A stretch of 64,000 nt of DNA, taken from contig JAFTMG010000006.1 of NCBI GenBank assembly GCA_017452525.1, positions 171,790 to 235,789 on the forward strand, written 5' to 3'. The notes beneath the pieces were generated by a model. It searched no databases. It was given only the letters and a program-made list of their open reading frames with translations, and was not told where the DNA came from. Shown in pieces: positions 8,645-18,373 of this stretch (position 1 is its first letter; the number at the start of each line of letters is the position of its first letter). This DNA comes from Clostridia bacterium (lineage in GTDB: Bacteria; Bacillota; Clostridia; Oscillospirales; CAG-272). Both the position numbers and the translations under genes were made by a program.

Positions 8645-11044
8645 TTATCGAACAACGATGTTGATGATCTTATTGGGGACCACGATCTCCTTCACAAGGG
8701 TCTTCCCTTCAATTGCCGCTGCCACGGAGGGTGCCGCCTTGGCAATTGCCAGCGCGGTATCGCGATCTGCGTTCAGGGGAAGCTCTACCTTACCTCTGAC
8801 CTTACCGTTGACCTGAACGGCAAGCTCTACCGTCTCATCGATGGTCTTGGCTTCGTCATACTGCGGCCATGCGGTCAGTGAGCAGAAGCCCTCTCCGCCC
8901 AGCTGCTCCCACATCTCCTCGCAGAGATGAGGCGCGAAGGGACAAAGTGCCTTGATGAAGGTCAGTAGCTGATCGCGGGTCAGCGAGCCGTGATCGTAGA
9001 TCTCGTTGAGCAGACCCATCATCGCGGCGATGGCGGTGTTGAACTTCATCTCCTCGATGTCGCTCGACACCTTCTTGAGCATCTTATGGAAAGCACTCTC
9101 CAGCTTGGCGTTGTTCTCTTCCTTCACCATGGAGGACAGCTCGGCAACACGGTCGAGGAATCTCTTACAGCCCTTGACCGAGCTCTCAGACCAAGGAGCC
9201 GCGCTGGCGTAATCGCCCATAAACAGAATATATACGCGGAGAACGTCGGCACCGTAGGCGTCAACCACCTCGTTGGGGTCAACCACGTTGCCCTTGGATT
9301 TGGACATCTTGTCGCCATCGGGACCGAGGATCAGACCCTGTGCCGTTCTCTTGGCGTAGGGCTCCGAGGTGGGAACCTCACCGATGTCATAGAGGAACTT
9401 GTGCCAGAAACGGGAGTAGATCATATGTCGGGTCACGTGCTCCATACCGCCATTGTACCAGTCAACAGGCAGCCAATACTTCATCTCGTCCATATCGGCA
9501 AGACACTGATCGTTCTTGGGATCGATATAGCGCAGGAAATACCAGGAGGAACCGGCCCACTGAGGCATGGTATCGGTCTCGCGCTTTGCCGCACCGCCGC
9601 ACTTGGGGCAGGAGCAGTTGACGTAAGAGTCGATCTTCGCCAAGGGGCTCTCTCCGCCCTCACCGGGGGCAAATTCCTTGATCTCGGGCAGTCTCAACGG
9701 CAGCTCCTCATAAGGTACGGGAACCATGCCGCACTTGGGGTAATGTACGATCGGAATAGGCTCACCCCAATAACGCTGGCGGTTGAACGCCCAATCCTTC
9801 ATCTTATACTGAACACCTGCTTCGCCGATGCCCTGCTCGCCCAGATACGCCAGCATCTTTTCGATGGCTTCCTTCTTGGTGGCAATGCCGTTGAGAAAAT
9901 CGGAGTTGACCATCTCACCGTCACCGGTGTATGCCTCCTTCTCAATATCGCCGCCCTTGATGACCTCGATGATATCGATGCCAAACTTCTTGGCAAACTC
10001 ATAGTCGCGCTCGTCATGCGCAGGAACCGCCATGATCGCGCCGGTACCGTAGCCCATCATAACGTAGTCGGCGGTATAGATCGGGATCTCCTTACCGTTG
10101 ACGGGGTTGATGCCGCAAATACCCTCGATGCGAACACCGGTCTTTTCCTTGACCAGCTGGGTGCGCTCAAATTCTGTCTTCTTGGCGCAAACCTCGCGGT
10201 AAGCAACGATCTCATCCATATTGGCGATGCGGTCGGAAAGCTTATCCAGCATGGGGTGCTCAGGCGCAATGACCATGAAGGTCACGCCGTAAAGGGTATC
10301 GGGTCTGGTGGTATAGATGCGGAGCTTTTCATCGGTGCCGGTCACGGCAAAGTTCACGAATGCACCGGTAGACTTGCCGATCCAGTTGACCTGCTGCTGC
10401 TTGACCTGAGGCAGATAATCTACCCCCTCAAGACCCTGCAGGAGCTTGTCCGCATATTCGGTAATGCGCAGATACCAGACGTCCTTAGACTTCTGTACGA
10501 TGTCGCTGTGGCAAATATCGCACTTACCGCCTTGAGAGTCCTCGTTGGAAAGAACGACCTTACAACTGGGGCAATAGTTGACCAGCGCGGTGTCACGGAA
10601 GACCAGACCGTTCTCAAACATCTTGAGGAAGATGTATTGGGTCCACTTATAGTATTTCTCCTCGGTGGTATCGACTACACGGGTCCAATCAAAGGAGAAG
10701 CCAACGCGCTTCAGCTGACTTGTAAACCGCTCAATGTTCTTATCGGTCACCTGACGGGGGTGAATACCGGTTTTGATGGCGTAGTTCTCGGTGGGCAGAC
10801 CGTATGCGTCAAAGCCGATCGGGAACAGGACGTTATAGCCCTCCATTCTTCTCTTGCGGCTGATGACCTCAAGACCGGAATATGCCTTGATGTGACCGAC
10901 ATGCATACCCGCACCGCTGGGGTACGGGAATTCTACAAGTCCGTAAAACTTGGGCTTGGTGTGATCGGAGGATGCCTCAAAGACGTGAGCCTCTTCCCAA
11001 CGCTTCTGCCATTTGGGTTCGATATTCGGGAAATCGTACTTCAT
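8645..11044 (-). CDS. leuS: Leucyl-tRNA synthetase
   Basis: Class I synthetase that charges tRNA-Leu. The 799 residues carry the HIGH-type motif HVGH at 48-51, a zinc-ribbon-like CPSC...CDIC segment, the editing (CP1) domain, and KMSKS at 579-583. The C-terminal domain ends normally. The ATG follows AGAGGT at 8 bases. It is the last gene of the minus-strand run nadD-yqeK-rsfS-leuS, 40 bases after rsfS. I see no clear hairpin terminator after it; transcription may continue into rpsU. Confidence 0.99.
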   Translation of the reverse strand: MKYDFPNIEPKWQKRWEEAHVFEASSDHTKPKFYGLVEFPYPSGAGMHVGHIKAYSGLEVISRKRRMEGYNVLFPIGFDAYGLPTENYAIKTGIHPRQVTDKNIERFTSQLKRVGFSFDWTRVVDTTEEKYYKWTQYIFLKMFENGLVFRDTALVNYCPSCKVVLSNEDSQGGKCDICHSDIVQKSKDVWYLRITEYADKLLQGLEGVDYLPQVKQQQVNWIGKSTGAFVNFAVTGTDEKLRIYTTRPDTLYGVTFMVIAPEHPMLDKLSDRIANMDEIVAYREVCAKKTEFERTQLVKEKTGVRIEGICGINPVNGKEIPIYTADYVMMGYGTGAIMAVPAHDERDYEFAKKFGIDIIEVIKGGDIEKEAYTGDGEMVNSDFLNGIATKKEAIEKMLAYLGEQGIGEAGVQYKMKDWAFNRQRYWGEPIPIVHYPKCGMVPVPYEELPLRLPEIKEFAPGEGGESPLAKIDSYVNCSCPKCGGAAKRETDTMPQWAGSSWYFLRYIDPKNDQCLADMDEMKYWLPVDWYNGGMEHVTRHMIYSRFWHKFLYDIGEVPTSEPYAKRTAQGLILGPDGDKMSKSKGNVVDPNEVVDAYGADVLRVYILFMGDYASAAPWSESSVKGCKRFLDRVAELSSMVKEENNAKLESAFHKMLKKVSSDIEEMKFNTAIAAMMGLLNEIYDHGSLTRDQLLTFIKALCPFAPHLCEEMWEQLGGEGFCSLTAWPQYDEAKTIDETVELAVQVNGKVRGKVELPLNADRDTALAIAKAAPSVAAAIEGKTLVKEIVVPNKIINIVVR

Positions 11045-11084
11045 GATGTTTTACCTCTTTAAATCTATGCGTGTTGCCACGCGA

Positions 11085-11525
11085 TCATTCGTTGTCTTCG
11101 GAAGGCTCTGCCACGGGTGCGCCGTAGAGCTTATCCAGATTGTAAAATTCACGTGCCTCGCGGCTGAGAACGTGAACGATCACCGTGCCGTAATCGACAA
11201 GGATCCAGGAAGAGTTGTCTCTTCCCTCAATGTTCTTGCACTTCAGACCGCGCAGCTCCATCATATAATCCACCTCGTTGGCAAGGGCGCGAACGTGGGT
11301 TCCGGAGGTACCGGTGCCGACCACCATATAATCGGCGATATCGGAGTTTCCTTCCACGCGGTAGATCTTGATGTTGCGTGCTTTTTTATTGTAAAGTGCC
11401 GCGTGAGCCGCCTCGGCGATCTCACATGCCTCGGCATCGGTCAGCGGAGGAAGCAATTTTGCCTGCTCCTCCAAAGAGAGATTCTGCATCTCGGGGGACG
11501 TGGCGTTGATCATTTTTTCTTCCAT
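11085..11525 (-). CDS. rsfS: Ribosomal silencing factor RsfS (Iojap/YbeB family)
   Basis: RsfS binds ribosomal protein L14 (uL14) and blocks 30S-50S joining in starved cells. The 146-residue protein holds the family core: a YMVVGTGTSGTHVRALA stretch followed by S-W-I-L-V-D-Y-G-T-V-I-V-H, then a REAREFYNLDKLY-like end. The extra N-terminal 35 residues and acidic tail are lineage features. The ATG follows AAAGGA at 9 bases. It lies between yqeK and leuS, a common clostridial order. Confidence 0.95.
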   Translation of the reverse strand: MEEKMINATSPEMQNLSLEEQAKLLPPLTDAEACEIAEAAHAALYNKKARNIKIYRVEGNSDIADYMVVGTGTSGTHVRALANEVDYMMELRGLKCKNIEGRDNSSWILVDYGTVIVHVLSREAREFYNLDKLYGAPVAEPSEDNE

Positions 11526-11550
11526 TTTTATTATTCCTTTCGTGATAGGT

Positions 11551-12201
11551 TCATCGAATCATGGCGCGGCGCGTCTGCTCCACCAGCTCGTTACGGGCAA
11601 GCATCGTCTCGGGGCTGATCAGGGCGCCTTCCTCCAACAGCCCTCGAACGGTGCGGTCAAAAGAGGACAGCAGGACCGCCCGCAGATGCGCCTGACGCTC
11701 CTCTTCGTTCATCCGTTCAGGGTCAGCTCCCCAGAACATCTCCCGCAGCTCCACGCAGTCAGGGAAGGTACGGGACATGTCGATATAGTCGGCAAGATAG
11801 ATCAGCTTTTCGCAAAGCGTCATGCCCTCTCTCCCCGTGGTGTGCCAACGCACGGCATCGATCACCGCAGGGTCCGCAAATTCGGGATACAGCCTCGGGA
11901 TCAGCAGTGCCGCGGTACGGGCGTGTAGGGTCTTGGGAGAGATCTCATCGCTATAATATGTTATTATACCAAACTTTTGCAAAGTTTGCAACTGGGTTTG
12001 CAAAGAAAATTCTTTTGTTATATCATGAAGAAGAGCGGCGGCACGCAAGATCATGATCTGCGCGGGCGCATAGAGAGCACCGAGTCTCTCTGCCATTCTT
12101 TCCACCTCCACCGTGTGGCGGTAGCGTTTTTCTGACATGGTGGGGCGTAGCTGCTCCCGCAACGCGTCCAGCATCTCCTCACGGATCTCATATTTACTCA
12201 T
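11551..12201 (-). CDS. yqeK: HD-domain hydrolase YqeK (Ap4A hydrolase family)
   Basis: A 216-residue HD-domain protein. In related bacteria YqeK hydrolyses diadenosine tetraphosphate (Ap4A) symmetrically to ADP. The metal-binding pattern is visible: H29 in RYRHTVEV, H59-D60 in LLHD, and a later WHTTG histidine. The ATG follows GAGGT with a 5-base spacer and starts 8 bases after nadD, so the two are translationally close. The yqeK-nadD pairing is standard in Firmicutes. Confidence 0.94.
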   Translation of the reverse strand: MSKYEIREEMLDALREQLRPTMSEKRYRHTVEVERMAERLGALYAPAQIMILRAAALLHDITKEFSLQTQLQTLQKFGIITYYSDEISPKTLHARTAALLIPRLYPEFADPAVIDAVRWHTTGREGMTLCEKLIYLADYIDMSRTFPDCVELREMFWGADPERMNEEERQAHLRAVLLSSFDRTVRGLLEEGALISPETMLARNELVEQTRRAMIR

Positions 12202-12209
12202 CGTTCACC

Positions 12210-12809
12210 TCATCGGTACAGACCGTTTTGGTGGATATACGTCTCCACCGCGGGGGCAACCATCTCCGAGATCGGTCTTCCCTCCTTCACGGCACATCGC
12301 ACCTCCGTGGAGGACAGCACGATGGGCGGCACGACCACACGGCGGACGATGGCGCCGTACTTATCACTGTATTCGCCGATCTTGGCGACAATGGCGCTGT
12401 CCAGCGACCGATCCTCGTCTCTGCGGATGTAGATGGGGTAACAGAGCTTGAAGATCTCTTCTGCCCGGTACCACGTGTCCAGCGTCATAAGCATATCCGT
12501 ACCGCAAAGAAGGAACAGACGGTGCTCGGGCGCGGCAAACTCCCGCAGCGTGTCCACGGTATAACTCTTCCCTCCCCGACGGATCTCGCAATCGCTGACG
12601 ATCACGCCCTCAATGCCGCCAAACGCCAGCTCACACATACGCAAGCGGTGACGGGGATCGTCATTGGCATCCACTTGCTTATGGGGCGGCACGGCTGCGG
12701 GAATCACGTAGAGGATATCCAGCTTCATCTGCGACATAAATGCCTGTGCCGCCACCACATGCCCGAGGTGAGGCGGTGAAAAAGTACCGCCGTAAATCCC
12801 AATTCTCAT
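12210..12809 (-). CDS. nadD: Nicotinate-nucleotide adenylyltransferase
   Basis: NadD joins nicotinate mononucleotide and ATP to form deamido-NAD in NAD biosynthesis. The 199-residue protein has the GGTFSPPHLGH nucleotidyltransferase motif at 7-17 and the C-terminal LSSTEVR (ISSTxxR-type) signature. The length is typical. It follows yhbY by 17 bases and precedes yqeK. Confidence 0.98.
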   Translation of the reverse strand: MRIGIYGGTFSPPHLGHVVAAQAFMSQMKLDILYVIPAAVPPHKQVDANDDPRHRLRMCELAFGGIEGVIVSDCEIRRGGKSYTVDTLREFAAPEHRLFLLCGTDMLMTLDTWYRAEEIFKLCYPIYIRRDEDRSLDSAIVAKIGEYSDKYGAIVRRVVVPPIVLSSTEVRCAVKEGRPISEMVAPAVETYIHQNGLYR

Positions 12810-12826
12810 ACCTTCCTCTTCTCCGC

Positions 12827-13117
12827 TTACGCCAGCTCGATCTTCGGGTTCTTCTCGGAGCGGCGGTAAAGCACGAACCGCGTACCGACAACGGATACCA
12901 CGTCCGCACCGACCGCCTCTGCCAGCTCTTCTGCCGCCTCACGGGCGGTCATACCGCTGTTCTCCAAGGCTCTCATTTTGATCAGCTCCCGTGCCTCCAG
13001 CGCATCGGAAACCGTTTTGATCATATTTTCATTTACGCCGTCCTTGCCCACCTGCATGATGGTGTCCATATCGTTGGACAGAGAGCGCAGACGCGCGCGT
13101 TGCTTGCTTGTCAACAT
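12827..13117 (-). CDS. yhbY: YhbY-family RNA-binding protein (CRM domain)
   Basis: A 96-residue single CRM-domain protein starting LTSKQRARLR with the loop VGKDG. In Escherichia coli YhbY associates with pre-50S ribosomal particles. The ATG follows AAGGAG with a 6-base spacer. It fits the ribosome-linked neighbourhood with nadD, rsfS and leuS. Confidence 0.94.
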   Translation of the reverse strand: MLTSKQRARLRSLSNDMDTIMQVGKDGVNENMIKTVSDALEARELIKMRALENSGMTAREAAEELAEAVGADVVSVVGTRFVLYRRSEKNPKIELA

Positions 13118-13159
13118 TACAAACTCCTTATTTCTGATATATTTCTACCGTGCGGCTTA

Positions 13160-13768
13160 TCAAAGCCCCAATTTCTCGGCAAGCTGACGGCAGATACCGT
13201 CAATGGCGCGGCGACGGTGGCTGATGGTGTTCTTCTCTTCCATCGGCACCTCTGCCAGCGTCCTGCCCAGCGAATCGATCCAAAAGAGAGGATCGTAACC
13301 AAATCCGCCGTTGCCGCGGGGCGCATGCAGGATCTCTCCCTCCAGTCTGCCCTCAGCCGTCAGCGGTGCGCTACCGTCCGGGAAGACCATTGCCATGGCA
13401 CAGACGTATGCCGCGGCGCGGTGACCGATGCCGCTCATCTCGCGAAGCAGCTTTTGGTTGTTTGCCTCGTCATCGCCGTGACCGCCCGCATAGCGCGCGG
13501 AGTAGATGCCGGGCGCGCCATCCAGTGCTTCCACCGTCAATCCGGAATCATCGGCAAGTCCGATATAGCCCGAAGCGGCTGCTGCCTGCGCCTTGATCAT
13601 GGCATTTTCCGCAAAGGAATTGCCGTTCTCCTCGATATCCTCGGTCATTCCTACGTCGTCCAGCGAAAGGATCTCCAGCTCCACGGGCAGACGCTCGCGC
13701 AACAGCACGTCCATCTCCTTGAGCTTATGGCGATTGTGGGATGCCAACACGATCTTCAGCACTGCCAT
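13160..13768 (-). CDS. rdgB: XTP/dITP diphosphatase (RdgB/HAM1 family)
   Basis: House-cleaning pyrophosphatase that removes XTP, ITP and dITP from the nucleotide pool. The 202-residue protein shows SHNRHKLKEM near the start, LADDSGL with the catalytic Asp pair, APGIYSARYAG, FGYDPLF and SHRRRA. The ATG has GGAGG seven bases upstream and starts 12 bases after ftsY. Confidence 0.97.
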   Translation of the reverse strand: MAVLKIVLASHNRHKLKEMDVLLRERLPVELEILSLDDVGMTEDIEENGNSFAENAMIKAQAAAASGYIGLADDSGLTVEALDGAPGIYSARYAGGHGDDEANNQKLLREMSGIGHRAAAYVCAMAMVFPDGSAPLTAEGRLEGEILHAPRGNGGFGYDPLFWIDSLGRTLAEVPMEEKNTISHRRRAIDGICRQLAEKLGL

Positions 13769-13780
13769 CTCCGCACCTCC

Positions 13781-14701
13781 TTATTCCTCTTCCGCGCCGT
13801 CGAACAGCGCGTTCACGAATTCCTCGGCGGAGAACGGCTGCATATCGTCGATCTTTTCGCCGACGCCGATAAACTTCACGGGGATCTGCAGCTCCTCCTT
13901 GATGGAAATCACGATTCCGCCCTTGGCGGTACCGTCCAGCTTATTGAGGATCAGACCGGTGATATTGGCGGCGTTCTTGAATTCCTTCGCCTGGAAGATG
14001 GCGTTCTGACCGGTAGTCGCATCCAGCACCAACAGGTTTTCCCTTGCGGCATCGGGCAGCTCGCGGTCGATGATACGGTTGATCTTCGCCAACTCGTCCA
14101 TCAGATTTTTCTTATTATGCAGTCTGCCCGCCGTATCGACGATCAGAACGTCTGCCTGATGCTTGCGGGCATAATTGACGGCATCGTAGACGACCGCCGC
14201 GGGATCGGAGCCCTCCTGCTGGCGCACCAGCTCTACGCCGGCGCGGTCACACCAGACCGCCAGCTGATCGATCGCTGCCGCGCGGAAGGTATCTGCCGCC
14301 GCGACGACCACCTTTTTGCCCTGCTTGCGCAGTTGATTGGATATCTTACCGATGGAGGTGGTCTTACCCGCACCGTTAACGCCGATCACAAGGATCACGG
14401 AGGGCGTGGTCGTAAGTGTCAGAGGCTCGCCCTCTCCGATCATCTCGCAGAGAATGGCGCGCAGGGTATCCATCACCTGCTCCTGCTCCTTCAGGCGTCC
14501 TGCCTTGACCTCCTCACGAAGCCGCTCAATGATCGCCTCGCTGGTTGCCGCGCCGATATCGGCGCAGATCAGTTGCTCCTCCAGCTCCTCCAGCAGATCC
14601 TCGTCTACCGCGCGGAAGGATTTTACGATCTCGTTGATCTGTCCGAAAAGCGCCTGTTTGGTCTTTGCAAGACCGCTTTTCAATTTATCCAAAAATGCCA
14701 T
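13781..14701 (-). CDS. ftsY: Signal recognition particle receptor FtsY
   Basis: FtsY is the membrane-associated SRP receptor GTPase that docks Ffh-bound ribosomes at the translocon. The 306-residue protein has the NG domain only, with GVNGAGKTT (G1), DTFRAAA, DTAGR and NKLDGTAKGG; the acidic A domain is essentially absent, as in many Gram-positives. I take the ATG at 14701, preceded by GGAG. This start overlaps the end of smc by 17 bases, suggesting coupled translation. Confidence 0.97.
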   Translation of the reverse strand: MAFLDKLKSGLAKTKQALFGQINEIVKSFRAVDEDLLEELEEQLICADIGAATSEAIIERLREEVKAGRLKEQEQVMDTLRAILCEMIGEGEPLTLTTTPSVILVIGVNGAGKTTSIGKISNQLRKQGKKVVVAAADTFRAAAIDQLAVWCDRAGVELVRQQEGSDPAAVVYDAVNYARKHQADVLIVDTAGRLHNKKNLMDELAKINRIIDRELPDAARENLLVLDATTGQNAIFQAKEFKNAANITGLILNKLDGTAKGGIVISIKEELQIPVKFIGVGEKIDDMQPFSAEEFVNALFDGAEEE

Positions 14702-17700
14702 CCCATTCTTCTCCTTCTTTTTTAGAAATATTGCTGATATCCAAAGACAGGATCTTGGATATGCCCTGCTCGGGCATGGTAACACCGTACAGACGGTTTG
14801 CCGCCTCCATGGTGCCGCGGCGGTGCGTGATCATAATGAACTGCGTGCCGTCCACGTACCGCTTGATGTACTCTGCCAAACGCGCGACGTTGACCTCGTC
14901 CAGCGCTGCCTCGATCTCGTCCAGAATACAGAAGGGTGTGGGGTTGACCTGCAGGATCGCGAAGAACAGCGCGACGCCGATAAAGGACTGCTCGCCGCCC
15001 GACAGCTGCATCAGATTCTTGATGATCTTGCCGGGAGGTGCCGCCTTGATCTCAATGCCGCTCTCCAGCACGTTTTCGGGATCGGACAGTGAAAGCTCGG
15101 CGCTTCCGCCACCGAACAGCTCGCGGAACACGCGCCCGAAATTCTCGTTGATGGCGTTGAAGGCATCGCTGAAGGCGGAGGTCATCTCCTTCTCCAATCT
15201 GCCGATGATGCCGGTCAGCTCATTCCTTGCCTTGGCAAGATCCTCGATCTGTGCCTTCATGGTATCATACCGTGCTTTAACCTCGTGATACTTATTGACG
15301 GCATCCAGATCCACGTGTCCGATCCAGCGCAGCTTGTTGCGGCATTCGATCTGCTTCTTTGCCGCCTCCGCCCTGGTCTCAGACGTCAGGGGCGGATAAT
15401 TCAGCTCGATCGCCGCCGCGCGGGTCAGCTGATAATCGTCCCAAAGCTGAGAAGACAATCCGTCCTGTTCCTCACGAAGCTGTGCCAAGCGGGTCTCCAA
15501 GCGGGTGTATTCGCGGAAAATCACGTCCTTCTGCGATTCCTTATCGCGCCGCTTGATGTTGATCTCGTTGCGCTTGCGGTCAAATTCAAAATTGTCTCGC
15601 TCAAGCGTTGCTCTGCGGTCATTCAGCTCCGTCAGCGTCTTCTCTCCGAGGGCAAACGCCTCGCGGTTGACACGTTGTGCCTCCTCCAGCGCCCGTAGTT
15701 GCTCTCCGTATACCGCAATACGTTCCCGCTGTACCTCCACCTCGGCGGCGGCGCTTTCCATGCGCGCACGGGCGGTGGACAGCAAGGTGTTCTCCGTTTC
15801 AATATCCTTTTGCAGTTCGCTGAGTCGGATATGAAGATCGGTCAGAATGCTCTCCTGCTCCGCCTTCTTTTCCAACGCATCGTTGCGCTCTGCATCCTTT
15901 TGCTCACGGAACGAGGTGATCTCGGCAATCTGTACCAACAATTCTTTCTCGCGTGTCCGCAGCTCCTCCAGATCCTCCTCATGGCGGCGGCTCTGATTTT
16001 CCAGCTGCTCCGCATCGGCACGAAGCTTTTCCAGAAGCCCGTTGTTGGCTTCCAGCTTTGCCTGCAGCTGATCCAGTTGCGTCTTTTCGGAATTCTGCAT
16101 CACGGAGATCAGATGACGGCGATCGGCAAGATCGGTCTTCTGAAGCTCCAGCGACTCCATCTCATCCTGATAAGCTTTCCACGTTTTCTCCAGGCGGGCG
16201 ATGGAGGCGATCAGCGACTCTCTCTCCTCCTCCAGCTTTTTGATCTCTGCCGCTCTTCCCAGAATGTTGCTTTTCTGCTTGACAGAACCGCCCGTAAAGG
16301 AACCGCCGGCATTGATCTGTTGACCGTCCAGCGTGACTACGCGGACACGGTACCGCATTGCCTTCGCCATGGCGGTAGCATGGTCAATATCGTCAAAGAT
16401 CACCGTTCTGCCCAACAGTGCCGAAAGGATCTCGCGGAATTTCGGCTCGGAGGCAGTCAGCTGATCCGCCATTGCCACGTAACCGGGGAAGCTCTTTGCC
16501 TGTTGCAGCTCGGGGGTGAGGCTCTGCCCTCGCATGGAGGTCAGCGGGAAGAAGGTCGCGCGACCTGCCTCCGCGCGCTTCAGCGCGTACATTGCCGCCT
16601 TTGCCACCTGCTCGTCCTCTACGACGATATTCTGCAAATTGGTTCCCAGTGCCGTTTCGATTGCCGTCACGTACTGCTCATCGACCGAAATGATCTTGGA
16701 GAGCGGTCCGTATACCGTACCGCACCGCATGCCGCGGGCATCGGTGATCTGCCCCGCCGCGTATTGCTTCATTACGAAGCGGACACTGTTATTATATCCC
16801 TCGAAATGTTCCTCCATGGCGCGGAAGGTATCGATACGCTGGTTGACGGAATCTCGGCGCAGACGCATGCCGGACAGTTGCTCCTCCAGCTTCTCCACCT
16901 GCTCGCTCTTTTCATCGATGGAGGTCATACAGGAATCGATCTCGGCATCAAGTCCGTCGATGGACTCCTGATATTCATCAACGCCACGTTGTTTTAAAAG
17001 ACATTTTTCACGCAATTGCGTGGATATCTTCTGGTATTCTTCCATTTCCGCCAAGATGGAGGAATTCTGATCGTTGGCGGTCACGTTGGCGTTTTCCAGC
17101 ACGGACAGTCTGACCTTGACATCCACCGCCTCGGCGTCCAGATTGCGGATGTCGTATAGCGCGGTGGCGATCCGCGCTTCCAGATCTGCCGCCTTCTCGC
17201 CGTATTTTCTCTGCTTTTCGCTCGCCTCCCGCTGGGCGGATTCCACTTGGGTCAATTGAGCGGAAAGCTCCTCGATCTTCTGCAAATGGCTGCCGCAGGT
17301 CGCCGTCTCGGTCTCGATCGAACGGTTGACGCTGGCAACGGTTCCCTCCGCAGCGGCGCGCAGTTCCTTGGTATGAGCGATGTTGTTCTCCGCCACGCGG
17401 TATTGGCTGTCCAGATCGTGGTTTTTGTTGGTCTGCTCACGGATCTGCGTCAAAAGCTCCTCAGAGTGCTGCTTGCCGCTCTGCGCCGCCTCGTACAGAC
17501 GGTCATCCTGTGCCTGAAGACTGGCGATCGCTTCCTCCGTGTTTTTCAGATCGAAGGAGGAACGCGCAAAATTTTCCTCAGTCGCGGTGATGTCGGCGCG
17601 AAGCTTTTCGGTATCGTACAACCAAAGCTGCACGTCCACCTTTTTCTTGATCTCGTGCAGTTCAATGGCACGCTTTGCCTTCTCCGCTTCCTTTTCCAGC

Positions 17701-18317
17701 GGGCCGACCTGGCTCTCTACTTCAAGGAAAATATCGTTGACACGGGTCATGTTGTCCTCGGTCGCCGCCAGCTTGCGCTCTGCCTCCGTCTTTTTGTGGC
17801 GGAATTTGGCAATACCCGAGGCATCCTCAAATACCGTTCTTCTCTCTTCACTCTTACGGGAGACCATTTCGGCGATCTTACCCTGACCGATGATGGAATA
17901 GCCGTCTCTGCCGACACCCGTATTCATAAACAGCTCGTAAATATCGCGCAATCGGACCGCCTTGCGGTTGATGAAATATTCACTTTCCCCCGCGCGATAA
18001 TAGCGGCGGGTCACCGTCACCTCATCGTAGGGCGACTCCAGACGCATATTGGGATCGGTATTGTCGAAGGTAACGGAGACCTCCGCGTAGCCCATCGGTC
18101 GGCGGCTGGATGCGCCTCCGAAAATGATATCCTCCATTTTGGTGCCGCGCATGGATTTGCTGGAGATCTCGCCCAGCACCCAGCGCATAGCATCCGCAAT
18201 ATTGGATTTGCCGCTTCCGTTGGGTCCCACGATGACCGTGGTACCCTCTTCAAAGGTCAGCTTGGTTTTATCCGGAAATGACTTGAAGCCTTGCAGTTCC
18301 AGCGATTTTAAGTACAC
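14685..18317 (-). CDS. smc: Chromosome segregation ATPase Smc
   Basis: Smc with ScpA and ScpB forms the bacterial condensin ring. The 1,210-residue protein has Walker A GPNGSGKSN at 31-39, two long coiled coils, a hinge around residues 510-640, and the C-terminal LSGGE signature followed by the Walker B ILDEIEAALDE. I start at the GTG at 18317, which has GGAGGG five bases upstream and gives the usual start V-Y-L-K-S-L-E-L-x-G-F-K-S-F. It follows the radical SAM gene and overlaps ftsY. Confidence 0.98.
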   Translation of the reverse strand: MYLKSLELQGFKSFPDKTKLTFEEGTTVIVGPNGSGKSNIADAMRWVLGEISSKSMRGTKMEDIIFGGASSRRPMGYAEVSVTFDNTDPNMRLESPYDEVTVTRRYYRAGESEYFINRKAVRLRDIYELFMNTGVGRDGYSIIGQGKIAEMVSRKSEERRTVFEDASGIAKFRHKKTEAERKLAATEDNMTRVNDIFLEVESQVGPLEKEAEKAKRAIELHEIKKKVDVQLWLYDTEKLRADITATEENFARSSFDLKNTEEAIASLQAQDDRLYEAAQSGKQHSEELLTQIREQTNKNHDLDSQYRVAENNIAHTKELRAAAEGTVASVNRSIETETATCGSHLQKIEELSAQLTQVESAQREASEKQRKYGEKAADLEARIATALYDIRNLDAEAVDVKVRLSVLENANVTANDQNSSILAEMEEYQKISTQLREKCLLKQRGVDEYQESIDGLDAEIDSCMTSIDEKSEQVEKLEEQLSGMRLRRDSVNQRIDTFRAMEEHFEGYNNSVRFVMKQYAAGQITDARGMRCGTVYGPLSKIISVDEQYVTAIETALGTNLQNIVVEDEQVAKAAMYALKRAEAGRATFFPLTSMRGQSLTPELQQAKSFPGYVAMADQLTASEPKFREILSALLGRTVIFDDIDHATAMAKAMRYRVRVVTLDGQQINAGGSFTGGSVKQKSNILGRAAEIKKLEEERESLIASIARLEKTWKAYQDEMESLELQKTDLADRRHLISVMQNSEKTQLDQLQAKLEANNGLLEKLRADAEQLENQSRRHEEDLEELRTREKELLVQIAEITSFREQKDAERNDALEKKAEQESILTDLHIRLSELQKDIETENTLLSTARARMESAAAEVEVQRERIAVYGEQLRALEEAQRVNREAFALGEKTLTELNDRRATLERDNFEFDRKRNEINIKRRDKESQKDVIFREYTRLETRLAQLREEQDGLSSQLWDDYQLTRAAAIELNYPPLTSETRAEAAKKQIECRNKLRWIGHVDLDAVNKYHEVKARYDTMKAQIEDLAKARNELTGIIGRLEKEMTSAFSDAFNAINENFGRVFRELFGGGSAELSLSDPENVLESGIEIKAAPPGKIIKNLMQLSGGEQSFIGVALFFAILQVNPTPFCILDEIEAALDEVNVARLAEYIKRYVDGTQFIMITHRRGTMEAANRLYGVTMPEQGISKILSLDISNISKKEGEEWDGIFG

Positions 18318-18373
18318 TTTTTCCCTCCGTCCCGAGTTTTCAACGGATCGTTGCAAACTCAAGCTTTTTTATC

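Noticed and set aside
12740-14725. Antisense reading frame of 661 codons opposite ftsY, rdgB and yhbY
   Set aside because: It spans several real genes on the other strand and has no ribosome site or recognisable motif.
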